A stretch of DNA of 62,000 bases. It comes from Glandiceps talaboti. Its lineage: Eukaryota > Hemichordata > Enteropneusta > Spengelidae. Shown here in pieces: positions 34,500 to 47,900 of the stretch (position 1 is the first letter of the stretch; every line of letters begins with the position of its first letter). The notes beneath the pieces were generated by a model, which did no database searches, was not told the DNA's origin, and was given only the letters and a program-made list of their open reading frames with translations. The position numbers were made by a program, and so were the translations under genes. The stretch covers positions 27,210,095 to 27,272,094 of the forward strand of contig NC_135549.1 in NCBI RefSeq assembly GCF_964340395.1, read 5' to 3'.

Positions 34500-36702
34500 T
34501 AATATAGCGTGTGTGCACATTTATTTATGCGTTTTCAAACTTCAAAATCATTTTTTCGACAAATACTTTGTCAGGATAAAACTTTCAAGGCGCACTATCA
34601 TAATGAGTTTATTCTACGTAGAATGAAAAATAGTTCAAACTTTGTACTTCGTGCATCATTTCCTACCTAGTTTGAATTAAAATACCACAGCTATTTTTCA
34701 CAAAATACATCACCCAACTGCTGCCCTCTATCATACCCGGTACCCAGGGATAACATAGCTAGCTCCTTACTCTGATTTCTAAAGTAAGAATATTATATTT
34801 CCATAGGCTCTAAAGAATAGGCGTTCCTCAAACTCAAACAAAGTGTTGACAATACCACACACATACTTGCTCGGGCAATGTCAGAGCAAGTATGTGGTGT
34901 GTGTAGGAAAAAACCCCTTGCTCTTTATGGCTTTATGCTCACACATTCTTACATTATGCACTCAGAACAGTACTTGTATAGGGCCCTTTGAACAGTGAAA
35001 GCAACCCCTTTTATACAACAAAATTGAAAAACATTGTTATGTTTACATACGATGACATTTACACAAGGTAATAAAATAGCTCCAGTATATAGTAATAATA
35101 TAATTGTGTGTTTATAACATTGTCGTCCAACAGCAATTTCTTTATTTACGTCCTACCTTTATTGTTGTTTGTACTTTTTTTGTTCTGCTAGTATCTTGTA
35201 AAACTTGGTATGAATAAATTATAACTTTTCATTAACAAGTTCAGTGGTACGCAACGTCATACATAAAGATAACACATACAATACAAAGCCACATACAATA
35301 CAAATAATCAATTTTATTTCTCACCCATCCATATTTGAACAATTACATGGACAACAATAAATCACAAAGAATATTCATCATAATATTTACATTTTAAATC
35401 AACTCATTTACATATTGTCAATCACAGACCTTAGTGCTAACACATACCTGTCCAGGTCTGTGTCAATTTCATGTCACTTAGCTTTGTTGTATGTGGAAAA
35501 ACTAGTTTTCTGTCACCTGTCTAAGGTAAACATTTCATAATATATAGTATAAGGTGAAATGTATTTTGGGAAGTGAAAGGTACAAGAATTTTGTAACACT
35601 TCTTCAGGTGTTGAGAAATTTCTACACCAAATTTCAAAATACCATGCAGCTTGGCTGTGTGATACAACTACACATGACGCAGCAAGATTGATTGATTGAT
35701 TGAATGAATAGTTTTAAATGAAGACTTTCAACCATGCAAACATCAAAACATTGATGCCCTGCCCCCTGTGTCTCTGCCTCTTGTTGTTTTAGACAAAATG
35801 TAGACAAAATAAATTGACATTTTGTGTAGCATGCACAGTTTCTTCTTGAGATCTGAGTTGGTTGCATCAAGTAGAGAAACTGAATAGTATTTTTAAATCC
35901 ACTGTATTTTAGGTCTTTGTTTCTCTGAACCTGAATTCAGAAGGGGGGGGGGGGGGGTATTACGGAAAAGTCACTGCATAGTGGCAGGTATCTAAAACTA
36001 TTGAGGTCAACGTAAAATAGTTGGAATGCAACTGACATGGCGGTTATACTACTTAAAAAAAAATACAATTCTGACTACAACAAATTTGAAAGTCTATTTT
36101 CCCGAAACTCTAAAATGATCAGATATTAATAAAGTGTTTGATAATGTGCTTTGTATTTGCATTCAAACATTTTATCATGACTATTGGATATATAGATATA
36201 TGTGTGTGTGTGTCCTTGTTGAACTCAAACGACACATATTGGCAACAGACGGAACATTACTAGTAGGGCCTCATAATATGAGATGACTGAAATCACAAAA
36301 CAAAGATCATAATATAACGATATAACGATGGCTACTTTCATATGGGTATGATATTCATACAACTTGCTTCTCAGCTATTAGAAATAAATATGCTGATCAT
36401 GCAACAACCTTAGCAATATCATTGGCTGTGAAAAAGCCAATGATGTCAGAACATATTAAAAGTTTTCTTGGAAGGACAATACAAAAATTCCTTTCAAAAT
36501 CAGAAAGGAAAACTTTAACATCAACACAAAAATATCATAACAATATTGATAAACGTGCCCCCCCCCCCCCCCCCCCCCCTTCATGATTGAAGTCCATAAT
36601 ACTCTTCTAAATATATGTGAGCAATGGATTGGTCAAGGCTTATGATGACACCTAATTCAAACTTGTGAAAAGTTTGACTTCGAATAGAAACACTAACTTT
36701 AA
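34500..36702. other. Intergenic, no gene seen
   Basis: AT-rich with a palindrome (34854-34905) and G/C homopolymers (35943-35957, 36560-36579). No exon was recognised. Confidence 0.5.
34854..34905. repeat. Small palindrome
   Basis: CACACACATACTTGCTC pairs with GAGCAAGTATGTGGTGTGTG around a GGGCAATGTCA loop. Confidence 0.8.
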
Positions 36703-37063
36703 AAGTGGCCTTATATGGATGAGGATTGGGTATTTATTTTGGATTTTTAATTTCTAAAACAATTCTATCATGGCATCCTACTTGATAAATCAATGTGAAA
36801 CAATGCATGGCAAGTCCTCAAGGCTTGTTTGTAACTCAATAATTGCAAAAGAACTGATAAATAAGTAAAATGTTTGTAATTGTACGTACAATAACAAACT
36901 TTTGAAGCACATTTTATTTTTAGCTGTTTATAATGTATTGAGTTACAACACAGACTTGGTCTATGTGGTTTCACATTAATTTTTCAAATAGGAAGCCATA
37001 ATAAAATTGTTTTATAAATTAAAAATCCAAAATAAATACCCAATCCTCATCCATATGGCCACT
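36703..37063. mobile_element. Fold-back MITE, family A copy 2
   Basis: The ends AAGTGGCCTTATATGGATGAGG and CCTCATCCATATGGCCACT are complementary. The arms share GGATTTTTAATTT, ATCATGGCATCCTACTTG and ACTCAATA with the copy at 19386-19734. It is preceded by TTAA and followed by CTAA. Confidence 0.88.
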
Positions 37064-37432
37064 CTAAAGTATCACAGGCATGTGCAATCTGTACGCTACA
37101 GTACCGAAAGTTTGAGGTTCAGACAGAATCTGTATTAATATTCTATATTCTGTAAATTTGTATTTTCATAGTGGTTACTAAATATCAGAAACGTCATAAC
37201 ATAAAAATTTACTAACTAATCCATGCTACCATTTAAGAAGGAGGTAAAATATTTTATGAAAAATATACAAAATGACGAAAGTATTATAGTGCTAACTGAC
37301 AGCGCCACCAATCAAGGTCAAAAGTGTACAAAAACTTAGTGAAGTCAAGGTCACAGTGAACAAAACTGAGACCTGTTTTAGTGGAAAGCTTTCACATAAT
37401 TTCATTTTAATTGTTAGTATTTGTTAACAGTA

Positions 37433-37757
37433 CGTATACCATGCATGAGCCAGGTTCAACAAAAAATATGGAATATATACCCTGGTTGTTCAACGTCACG
37501 ACAATGAACATCCACATTGTCAATTCTGCTGTGTTTGAAATATATTAGACAAAACGCTTACTTTCCCCGATTTTCTTTTATATTACTGGCAATGGTATAA
37601 TTATATTATTCCCCAATATTTTTTCTTCGTTCAGCCTTGGAAAATACCAGAGACCTAAGTGGCCTTGTCACTACGAGTTGCTAGACGAAGTCACAACCCT
37701 TAGGTCATGAGTATTTTCCAAAGCTGAAAGAAGACAAATATTGGGGAATAATATCTA
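37433..37757 (+). mobile_element. Repeat family C copy 1
   Basis: Starts TATACCATGCATGAGCCA and ends ATTGGGGAATAATATCTA. The first half is bounded by TATACCATGC and its complement near 37590. The second half is a hairpin: CCCCAATATTTTTTCTTC against AGACAAATATTGGGG, with CTTAGGTC inside. Other copies are at 41217-41535 and 52350-52690. Confidence 0.85.
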
Positions 37758-38454
37758 TTTATAGTATAGTATCACCAAAATTTGTTCAGATTTTACTGAA
37801 TGAAAAATATGGATACTAACAGCGACATATTTGATGATATAAATATTATATAGTACCTAAATTATAGATAGAAAAAAATCAACACCTCGGTGTGACGTAT
37901 ATGAATATTATATTTACATATGAACTATAAACTAACAGTGCTGATAATCATGTGTATTACATTAAATGTGGTGTAATTTTTTAATACATTTCTATGTTGG
38001 ATGTAATTTAAAAATTCAATAATTATCAAAAAAACACTATAATACTTTAGGGAATGTTGTTAGCGGGCCACTCTAAATTTTGAGTTTCTACTTGTTTGGA
38101 ATACAGTGTTTTTCTTTTATAGGATTGTACTTGACATCAACACAATTCTAGAAATGCATTGTTTTAAAATTGTGGCTGGTAATTGAAATATCTCAGCAGA
38201 TTTCACTTACCAGGATTTGAAAAAACTTAAAAAATCAAAACACTAATACCGTTTAATACATTTTTGTAACTTTATTTTGGAAGTGCAAGTTCTTGTCTAA
38301 AAGTATGGAATTCATAGTTCTATGTTACATGTATATGAAGATAAAATGAAATGTTGTATTGGGGTAACCCTATGTTATTTGTATGTTTCTCATTACTGAT
38401 TCATAGCAACTATGGGTTAGTTGGATGGTCAAAAAAAAATAATTTAAAAACTCA

Positions 38455-38940
38455 TTTTCATGTTTTTCTGCTCCAACTATAAATTCATAGCTCTGCATAT
38501 GCTACAGATTTATAGAAATATACTAGTGAACTTTTGTCTTGGTATAAACTCATCTAAGTGCAAAATTCATAGTTCTTGCATCCTACATGTGTGTGGATAT
38601 TATACAATGAATGTTTGTCTTCGTACAAACTCTCATCTACATATGATATTCATAAGTGCTACATTTGTTACACGTATATGGAGAAACAATGCACATTTGT
38701 CCTAGTATCCCTAGCTTAATATAAACTCTCATCCAAAGTACAAACTTAATACATTGGGATCTATGCTACATGTATGCAAATATACAATGAACCTTTGTCT
38801 TCGTACATGTTCTAAGTCATCTAAGTATGACATTCGTAGCACTACATACACTACATGTATATGCAGATATATTGAACTTTTTTGTCAGCATATACTCTCA
38901 TCCAAAGTACAAAATTTATACCGAGGGATCTATATTACAA
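38455..38940. repeat. Degenerate tandem array, ~95-bp period
   Basis: Repeated modules: CTACATGTATATG, AATATACAATGAAC, TTTGTCTTCGTACA, ACTCTCATC(C/T)AAAGTAC and AAATTCATAG. About five to six units, with diverged traces to the left from about 38280. Confidence 0.7.
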
Positions 38941-39050
38941 GTTGGACTGTAAAATACGTTGTGTCATTTCGCCCTCACCGGCCTCCTCTGGTTGGAGCGC
39001 TTGACCAATATGAGAGGGTGGCCGTCATGGCGTACCTTACAGACTATACT
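38941..39050 (-). repeat. Short TIR element, family D copy 2
   Basis: Inverted relative to 6292-6396: starts GTTGGACTGTAAAATACG, ends CGTACCTTACAGACTATAC, with an internal GCCCTCACCGGCC block. It lies directly at the end of the 95-bp tandem array. Confidence 0.7.
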
Positions 39051-40555
39051 ATTTGTATTTGACAATACAATGTAATTTCTATGAAAAATGAAAGTTTTCA
39101 TTTTGACATAAAGTTGGACAAGTACGAAGTCATAAACTTTGATTATGGTTATATATTAACAGTCATTTGAAATAATATACAGCACAATTTAAGTAGTTGT
39201 TTACCTTAAACCCTGCAGATGTGTCAATAGCTTTGAATACAACATTTTGTCATGAGCCAGCTAATATCCATGTAACTGAAGCTGTTTTGCAAGTGGTGCA
39301 CTCAGTTTGGACCAGCTGATTGGTAATACCATGTTTTCTAGGGATAGGTCTATTGCAAACTGTGCTTCATGGTTGTGGAATAGGCTGCCGCATGAACCCT
39401 GTTGTGCTAATAATTTGTCTGGTCTAAAAATTCATCTTTTTTTTTTAGAAAGTTCATATTGTGCAAAGCAGCTACTGACATTTTAACATGACCTTTATAG
39501 TAATTGATTTTTAGCGTTCTTAAATTTTTTTTCCCTTACGTTTTGGGTTCTGATTTTAGTGATTTTTACTGTACCATACTTCTTTCTTTTCATGACAGTC
39601 ACAAACCATTAGCGGTCCAAGTGCAACAAAACCGCGGGCTTGCCTGGCGAAAACGGGTGTCATAAAAGTTGTTTGCATCTCTAAAGCTGTTTGTAGCGTT
39701 ACTTATAATAGCCTAATAAATTGATAACAACTGATATAAGACGGAGATAAGGTTTGCCTCAATTGCAGTCCATGCAGACGGCTGAATAGAGGTTTTACAG
39801 CTGTTTACTTGTGTTATGTAAGAGCCCATCATCACATGTGTAAATATTGGTACTCTTTGATAACAAGTCCACTTGCTTGGCTAATGGCTTGTCCCAGTAA
39901 TGTTTTTTAAAGCATGTTTTATGATTGTGTTGTACAGAACCTTGAGATGTCTTTTTACATGGAAGGCATTTTTTAAGAAATAAATATTATCATTGTATAT
40001 TTATTTTTTTTATTATTGTTATTGTTTTACAATAGTGGGTATTGTGTAGACTGAAATATGTATCCTTGCCAACTACAAATGAGTAAGTGTTTAGGGGAAT
40101 GCCAACAATAATGATCTGTCAGTCAAGATGTTCTGGTGTGATTATTGCAATTTATAGTTACGATGCATCAGTCTGTAAACAATTTGAAATTGTGTGTGAA
40201 AATGATTGTATGCATGGTTACAAATAACTTATATGCAGCCGCAGGAAGAAACAAAGAACAGAAAAACGACAATTGTAATCAAAGCTATTGATCATCATCT
40301 ATCCAGAGTTAGTTCACATCTGACGGAGCATGCTTTGTATAGCGCCCTCTTGTGACCAGTACTGTGCATCTAATCAGTATTTGCTTGCTCCTGACACACA
40401 GTGGTGTGTTTGAACTTGCTCTGAAACATTGAATCTTTCCTATGTAAGTATATCCATGTAAAAAAAAAAAAATTGCAGTAGGATGAAAGGCAGTGATTTT
40501 TCTTCTATTTCTAGATTACTCTGTTTGGATCTTTTCTTCATTTCCAAGGTGAAGA

Positions 40556-40705
40556 ATGGATGCTAGACGTAGACCGTGCTGTGTTTACTGTACTTCCAGA
40601 GGCGGTGCTACTTGCACGTGTACTTGCTCGGCTGAGTCGACCTGCAAGAATCAGGCAAATTACAGTATAAATCATTCAGGAGTGAATTCATGCATGATAT
40701 TGTAA
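40556..40705 (+). CDS. Cysteine-rich short ORF (doubtful)
   Basis: 49 codons starting MDARRRPCCVYC, with eight Cys including a CC pair and a CTCTC cluster followed by SAESTC. The pattern recalls metallothioneins, but it has fewer Cys than a typical one and no recognisable partner exon. An acceptor-like TTTCTAG lies about 40 bp upstream. GC content is higher than the flanks. It may be a chance frame. Confidence 0.2.
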   Translation: MDARRRPCCVYCTSRGGATCTCTCSAESTCKNQANYSINHSGVNSCMIL

Positions 40706-41216
40706 GGGCTCTTGCGACCTGTGTGAGTGTGTATTTACACAAACCCTAAAGTGACACTCCAAGGTCTATGGTCTTTAGAAAGAACATCGTCATGGTATTC
40801 TAGTGAAATATATCCCCTTTTGAGCTTGAAATAGCTATTCAATACAAACCCTATAAAACTCAATATATTGTACATATACATGTATATCACAATCAACGAT
40901 CACATCCTCATTTGCATATCATTTGCATGCAGGTATCATGCAATAATAATATTTTTGGCATTGCACTGCAGTGAAAATACCACTTTAATATATGTGCACG
41001 TACAAGTGCAAGTAAACTCTGGTACATATATTAATAGACAGTACATGTACTACATCAAGTCAATGTTTATCACTCACTTCCTGTGTCTTGGGGTATTAGG
41101 TTCTCATCCAGGGCTGCCGATAGCTTATCCAGATGTAAAGATGGGAGTTAAAGAAAGAACTTTACATAAAATCTATTTTTAGTGAAAACATTTAAAATAA
41201 TAATTATACTATAGCC

Positions 41217-41535
41217 ATTATACCATGCACAAGCCAAGATATTGTCTTTGAACAGAAAATATGGATTATATACCCTGGTCATTCTGTGTCACATCAACCA
41301 GTGTCTATCAGGATGTCACTGGTTCTGCAGTGCTGGAAATACAAGTCAAAACTTTCCAAATCGCCATTATTTTTCCGGATTTTTCCTGAATTGTGCTTGA
41401 GGAGGTATAATTGTATTATTACTCCCCAAAATATTTCTTCATTCAACAGGAAAATATCTGTTGTTATAGGGCCCCTTAGGTCACTCATATTTTCCTTGGT
41501 TGGATACATGAAAAATATTGGGGAATAATGTCTAA
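41217..41535 (+). mobile_element. Repeat family C copy 2
   Basis: Same layout as 37433-37757: ATTATACCATGCACAAGCCA start, ATATGGATTATATACCCTGG, then the ACTCCCCAAAATATTTCTTC arm, CTTAGGTCACTC and AATATTGGGGAATAATGTC end. Confidence 0.85.
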
Positions 41536-41584
41536 TCATACTAACAGATACTTAAATGTCCACATATGATACATATTGCAACAC

Positions 41585-41597
41585 ATCCATCCATCCA

Positions 41598-41671
<74 letters not shown>
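41585..41671. repeat. (ATCC)n(CT)n microsatellite
   Basis: Short ATCC run followed by about 68 bp of pure CT, close to the 3' end of CEP41. Confidence 0.95.
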
Positions 41672-41674
<3 letters not shown>

Positions 41675-41707
41675 CTCTCATTGCCTAAAAATGTACTAAA
41701 CCTATAT

Positions 41708-41925
41708 TTAAACAGTAAGATAAACAAGTGACAGATAGAATAAATTGATAATAAGTGAAAGGATATCATCTCCATCAAACATAATTTTATAAGCAGGAAT
41801 TTTCTGAGCAGTTTGAGGTTTTCTCTTCTTTCCTTTGCTAGTTGATGGTGGTTGGGGTATACAGGACTCTGGTACAGTGCCAGTAATCAGACCTTCACGG
41901 AACTTTGCATAGGCTACTTTCATAC
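41708..41925 (-). CDS. CEP41: CEP41 last coding exon
   Basis: Encodes [21 protein letters not shown], which completes the rhodanese domain, then a Pro/Lys-rich linker and [10 protein letters not shown] followed by a hydrophobic tail to the stop. Only FDGDDI resembles the vertebrate FTPEDL helix. A missed donor before the stop is possible. Confidence 0.85.
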
Positions 41926-44900
41926 CTGTATAAAAAAAAGATGGAAGATTATATTGTAGAAATAAATCTGTCAGTGTGTTTGACAAATGTTTTCATAAAT
42001 TTTACCCCATTTTGCACCCAAGAAATACTAGTACCTCACCAAAAGCTTTTGCCATGGTTTTGTCATTATTTCCATGATGCATGTGTGACTTCAGACAATT
42101 ATCCCAAATTATCGGAAGTTGGTATCAGCTACATGTAGTTCCCATCAAGGTTCATGCACACATATGTTGTGACTTTAGAAAACATCAACAAAGCCATGGA
42201 GGTTATATGGCGAAAGCTTTGGTGAGCTACTATTATTTCTTGGTGCCAAATGAAGTTATATTTGTGAACATATAGACTGAAAAATTGCACAGGTGGACTT
42301 TCATTATTGTTTGACAAATGCTTCTGTCAAGAAAATACCATTAGTTGTTGATAGGCAATAACTAAGAACAGTCCTTTCCAATAATGTAAACTTCTATGTT
42401 ATTTACCCAAATCTATGGAAGTCATTCACAATGTCAGAAGGAAACTCTGACACCAGGGTTAAACACTATACATATACATGTAGTGCAAGTTAATCTATGG
42501 ACTAATACCAGTAATTCATAATGACTTTATCTGACGTATATTATACGGTAGTTGTTGCTTGCAAGGCTAGGCCCATTGTCCTCAAAGTGGATCATAATTC
42601 ATTTGGTAATTTCTGTCTCTAAACCATTCTATCAGTTTTTAGTGAAATGATTATGTACACATGTACCCATAAAAGTTTAATTAACTGTGGGGAATTGAAA
42701 TTTGGGTACAATTCTCAAATTTTAAAAAAATTAATGACTAGAAATCCCCCAAATTAAATATTTATTCTATATTTATTTTACGTTATAACTTATATCCTGA
42801 AGAAGATTTCAATCAATATTCAGAGTTTCGACTTTCTGTCACAGTGGATAATGTTTCGGGTTAAACCTTCAAAGCAAATTACACAACAGCTACCACTGCT
42901 ATTATTTAACTCTAAAACTTACCTCCAGACAATAGAAATACATTATCAAATCCCCTTTCAGCAAACGTAGTAGCAGCAGAAATTCCAATTCTCTCATCTT
43001 CATCATATATCACAATGATTTTACCTGGTTGATTTCTCTGAGAAAAAGTACACTAAGGAAAACACACGCACACACACTTTCACTTTTCTCCTGTAATGTC
43101 CTTATACTTTCACCACCTGTTTGTCTAATTTTTTGTGGGACCATTTTCTTAGGCTCACAATTTTACCACTTTCAGTGACATAAATATGTTAATGAGCACA
43201 CATACTGAATATCTGATCATTGTACACTTCAGTGGGCACTTTCAAGGTATCTCAAATACTGATATTGTGTATACGCCTAAATTCTTAATAGAATGGGATT
43301 TTACATTTTCTTTGATTCATCTTTCTGCATGTTTTTTTCCCATTTGAATCATTAGAACAGTGGATGCAATTTATGGACTGCTTTTGAATTGATGTGTCAT
43401 GTAAAAATTGCATGACATATAGACAGTTACACACACCCAAGCATAATTGTGAACTGCTTGATTTTATACTGTAATTTTTATCAAATCATTTGATATCCAC
43501 ATTGGCTTAAATCTCATGATGACGAGATCAATACAGTACCTTCCTAACATCCATTTCCAATGTTGCCACCAGAGGGCACACTTCATTGAAAATATGTTGT
43601 GCAATCATACATTTACTATGCGCTTTTTTGCACAAAAGGATACAAAGTTCAAAATTTGTGGTGTGCTTGAAAAATTGTTATAAGATCTTGATAGCATTGC
43701 TGTAGGGTAATTTAACGCTGGAAGAAATACAAGATACATTGATATTAAACATAATGTATGGTGCGAACAATTTACATACATGAATATATAAACAACTGAT
43801 TGATTCCCTGCCTTGCAGGTTGCTGTTCACTCGCTCTGTTTGATATACCCATACAGAAACCGATATGAAAGTGCACACAGCAAGATTGAATGACAACAGT
43901 GTCTTGTGACATTTTGTCTAAATGAAATGAAAGTAATGTGCCACCATGCAGACATCAAGCGTAGACATCAAAGCATTGGCGCCTATGTGTCTGTGTCTAT
44001 ACTAGCAGTTCATTTAAATATTTTATTTTTCATTCAGACTAAATGTAGCAAGAATTTGCAATCTTGCTATCTTAAAGTGTAGAATGTACAGTTTCTTATT
44101 GGTTTCTGCATATCAAACATAGTAGCCAGTTTACGGAGCTTACGGTATATTTTGTTCAATCTCTCTCATAATGTAGGCTTGTAACCAGGATTGCAAAACG
44201 CTGTTCATAGGGTTTGAAAATCTCTATGCACAATTGCCCAATCAGCATGTCATCACCATGGCGTATTCAAATGTATGCAGATGAGACACATGCAAATGAA
44301 GTGTATGCAGATTAAACACACATATCCACTGCACTTGTTGAGGCTACAAACAGAGAGATAGTGAACAGTAGTAACCTGCAAAACACTAATAAGTTTGCCA
44401 TCCTATCAGTGGAACTATGGGTTCAGATAGGATCAGTCTGTTGTTAAAAGCCAAATTTTTCTTTAGCTTTGTCAGACAAATGTTTATCCAACCCAAATTT
44501 TAATCCCAATCTGATGGGTCTTTAGACTCTATTGATAAAAGTGACTGAGTCATGTAATTTCAATCAGGAGACACTATTTTTTCAAGTTGGTGCAGACACC
44601 CGAGGGACCATATAATTGTTTATATACCTTGTATACCATGTGAATGTATCATGGTTTATTTGTCCTTCCTCAAATGTCTGTTTGTCAGGAAATTTTAACA
44701 TACAATACCTTGAAAAAATGTTCACTTTTATCCTTAAACACATTCACAAGGTCGGTCAAACATAGCAATAATATGTTCTTATACCAAGACCAAGGGTTCT
44801 TATTAAATGTTCACGTTTATTTTAAAAAGAAGTGGTTCCACAATTTGGATGTGAGTGACAAACACAGCACGTCATTAAGGAAATTTTTTACACTAAACAC

Positions 44901-47900
44901 AGGAATAAAAACTGACCATTCTGAGCTATGTATCAACTTTTTAAGAACTCGTCAAAATTGATGCCAATTCTAGTAGGGGTGCATGATTTAACTAATGAGA
45001 TCTACCTGATATGATATGGCATTCATCAAATACACTCTTGTCCCTAATATCCAACAATAAGTATGGACAATCTGGATCACATCTAGGTGTCTCCGCAGTT
45101 ACCACAGGTTGCTCAACTGCAATGCCGTCCTCTAGATCGAACTCACCGATGCCACGGATCACGCTGTAAACAATTAGATGAAAGATAAATTAATGAGAAT
45201 GGCCAAACTTTATAGAACAACTTTTCACATTATTTTGCTAACTGCATTTTTCCTTCATGAATTTTCTTTTAAATTCAGAAATTGACATATTCTCATGAGA
45301 TACACACGTAAGTACTTGCTCCTTTTGTGAACTTGTTTAGTAACTATTTATGAATGAAATAAAAAATTAGAGATAGTCAACAGCAAAAACGCTTAATAAA
45401 TCCTTTGGTAAAGTCAAATATTGCTTGATGGTGCTGACTAATTTGTGAGCTTCAATGAACAAAATATAACCAGCTCTATATACAATGTATGTATATGTAT
45501 CTTTATATTACATTCTTGTATCACAATTTGTGAATTTTCATTTAGGTCATGGATGAGGTCTTTCCGAAGAACAGATTTCGCTTTAATATCTCAAACATAT
45601 GTAGCAATGTGAAGCAGTCGAGCCCTTACCTTTGTAAAATAAATTCACTTTCTCCAAGTCTACATGATTATTGTGAAACAGTCCCTTACTTTTTGCAAAG
45701 CTAATTTCACATTCCTTCAAGTGCATGTGATAAAGTAAGATGGTTCCCTTACCTTTGTAATGTAGATCTAGGTGTCTGCATGTCTTTGACATCTCCAAAG
45801 TCACCTTCTGTCAATGCCAGTGATGGCACTGGACTGTCTCTCATGTCACTCTCAGTTTGGGGTCTAGTACTAACAGCTGGTGTTTCCTGCTCTGATCTCA
45901 CTGACTCTGTCAAATACAAACAGCATGTTGCATTGGTCAGAGAAGATGTGTAATACACAACATCACTTACTGTCATTATAATCATCTTAGGACTACGCCA
46001 ACTTGCAACCATTCAAAGATTTATATAAAAAAAAAGAAAAGAATCTTCATATTAACAGGTTGTTGAACTTGTTGCACATTGTTTTTCAGTATTTCTAATT
46101 CTGTTTTACTTTATTGGTCAAAGATCTTTGAGTTTTGGAATTTCGTTTTTTATAGATAAACTTAAACTAGATGTTTTTATATCTCTGTGGGTTTCACTTT
46201 TCTTTTGGGGAAATATTGTTTTTGTAATGCCTATTTTCAAGTTTTTACTAAATAGACCTCATTATTTGTGCACATTAAATGTCCCAGTTATTGTCACAGA
46301 AAAATCTCTGTACTGTAATAGTGGTTTGTCAAGGGTGGTAATTAGGTGAAGTCTACCTGAGTTTCCCCAGTTTTTCTACTATTAGACTACAAAGGAAATT
46401 TACACAGTTTACCCCCCCCCCCCCCCCCCCACCTCCACGCTCCCCATTATCACCACCTGTTAGTGTTACCTCTACATATACAGGCTGTGTACAGTACCTG
46501 TAACTTAAACAGAAATATCTCATTTGATTTCTCAAGTTGTGCATTATATATTGCCTAGATTCTAGTCCTACGCGAGTCCTCCACTGATGTTTGATTGATT
46601 GAATATTTCGGTTGAATTGATATGTTTTAGCCAGATAATAAGCTGATCAAAAATGTTTATCAGCTTGGCACATCAAATAAATTTACAAAGGTTATAACAC
46701 ACAAATATTTCAACTTTTTTTTCAGATAATAGCTAATATTAATTCATTACCTGACTATATCATGTGACTTGCTGGGTAATACTCAAGTAGTCACATAACT
46801 GTTGTAGATTTTGGACTCAATTTATTTTCCTGGTTTCTACTTCAAGGTTTGAACTGTCATTTAAACTGAACTCACATGACCCTTATGGTGTAGCCAACTG
46901 ATACAACACAGTCTGAAACCAGGAATGTAATACTACCGATAGTCTCATTTTGAACAGCTGGACTGAATTTAATTAGTCACCACTATATTATATCTGAAGA
47001 ATGTTTATGCCTAGATTGTGAAACCCCCAGTAACAGAGATGTGCAAATCTGGTTAAAATTACATAGATTGACCATTTCCATACCTTGTAGCATAAATTTG
47101 GTGGGGGGAATGTCAGAAAAATACTTGGGGAACTCAGGTAAATTTTACCAACTTAACACCACCACAAAACCATCATTAAATTAAAATTGTTATACAGAGG
47201 TACATGAAAATTACTATTTGACTTGCAGAGTCAAAAAGTTTAATTTGACTCTGAATAGAAATGTTAATTTAATTCATAATCTCACATAAACATATACCTA
47301 TTTGTGTCCCAAACAACGACAGTGAAGGTTTCCCCCTCTACTGTCTATGCCCACTGCCCCTACACCAGGGCTGTACTGACAATACAAGACTCTTATGTAT
47401 TTTCATCATTGTGTTAAATTGATGGCAAGTGCACTAGGTAGGTGGTAATCATTCTGGGGATGTACACAAAGTGACATGCATGCTAGTTTAGTTCCTGACG
47501 ACCGTGTTCCGATTTTACACTACGTTATCTTCACACATTAATGTGTAATGTGTAATGTGTGAAGATAACGTGTAAAATCGGACCATGGTCATCAGGAACT
47601 AGACTACATACATGCATATTCATTGATTGACACCTTTTCTAAGTCACTGATTTTAATAAACCCATCTTGTTTTATAATCTGTCCAAGACTAGATTACATA
47701 TTAAATGCAGTGTTTGAACTTTGAGTAACTTTTACAATTGAGCATCAAGACGTCATGTCAAGTTCATGTGTAGCTGCAGGACTAACAGTACTACTTTAAA
47801 TTTTTTGTTGTCTAAAAAATACAGAGTCCGTTTAAATAGACAGTGAATCTGGCAATTCATTTCATGTGTATGGTAGATCTTTACATGCAGATAGCAAATG

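Noticed and set aside
41536-41778. RERERE-rich minus-strand frame
   Set aside because: Translation of the CT/AG microsatellite; it also overlaps the CEP41 last exon in another frame.
43678-43896. 72-codon minus-strand frame across a CEP41 exon
   Set aside because: The real exon (43717-43644) uses a different frame, which matches the family and the splice phases.
44644-44961. 105-codon plus-strand frame
   Set aside because: Lies in a CEP41 intron opposite to the gene; AT-rich composition and no domain.
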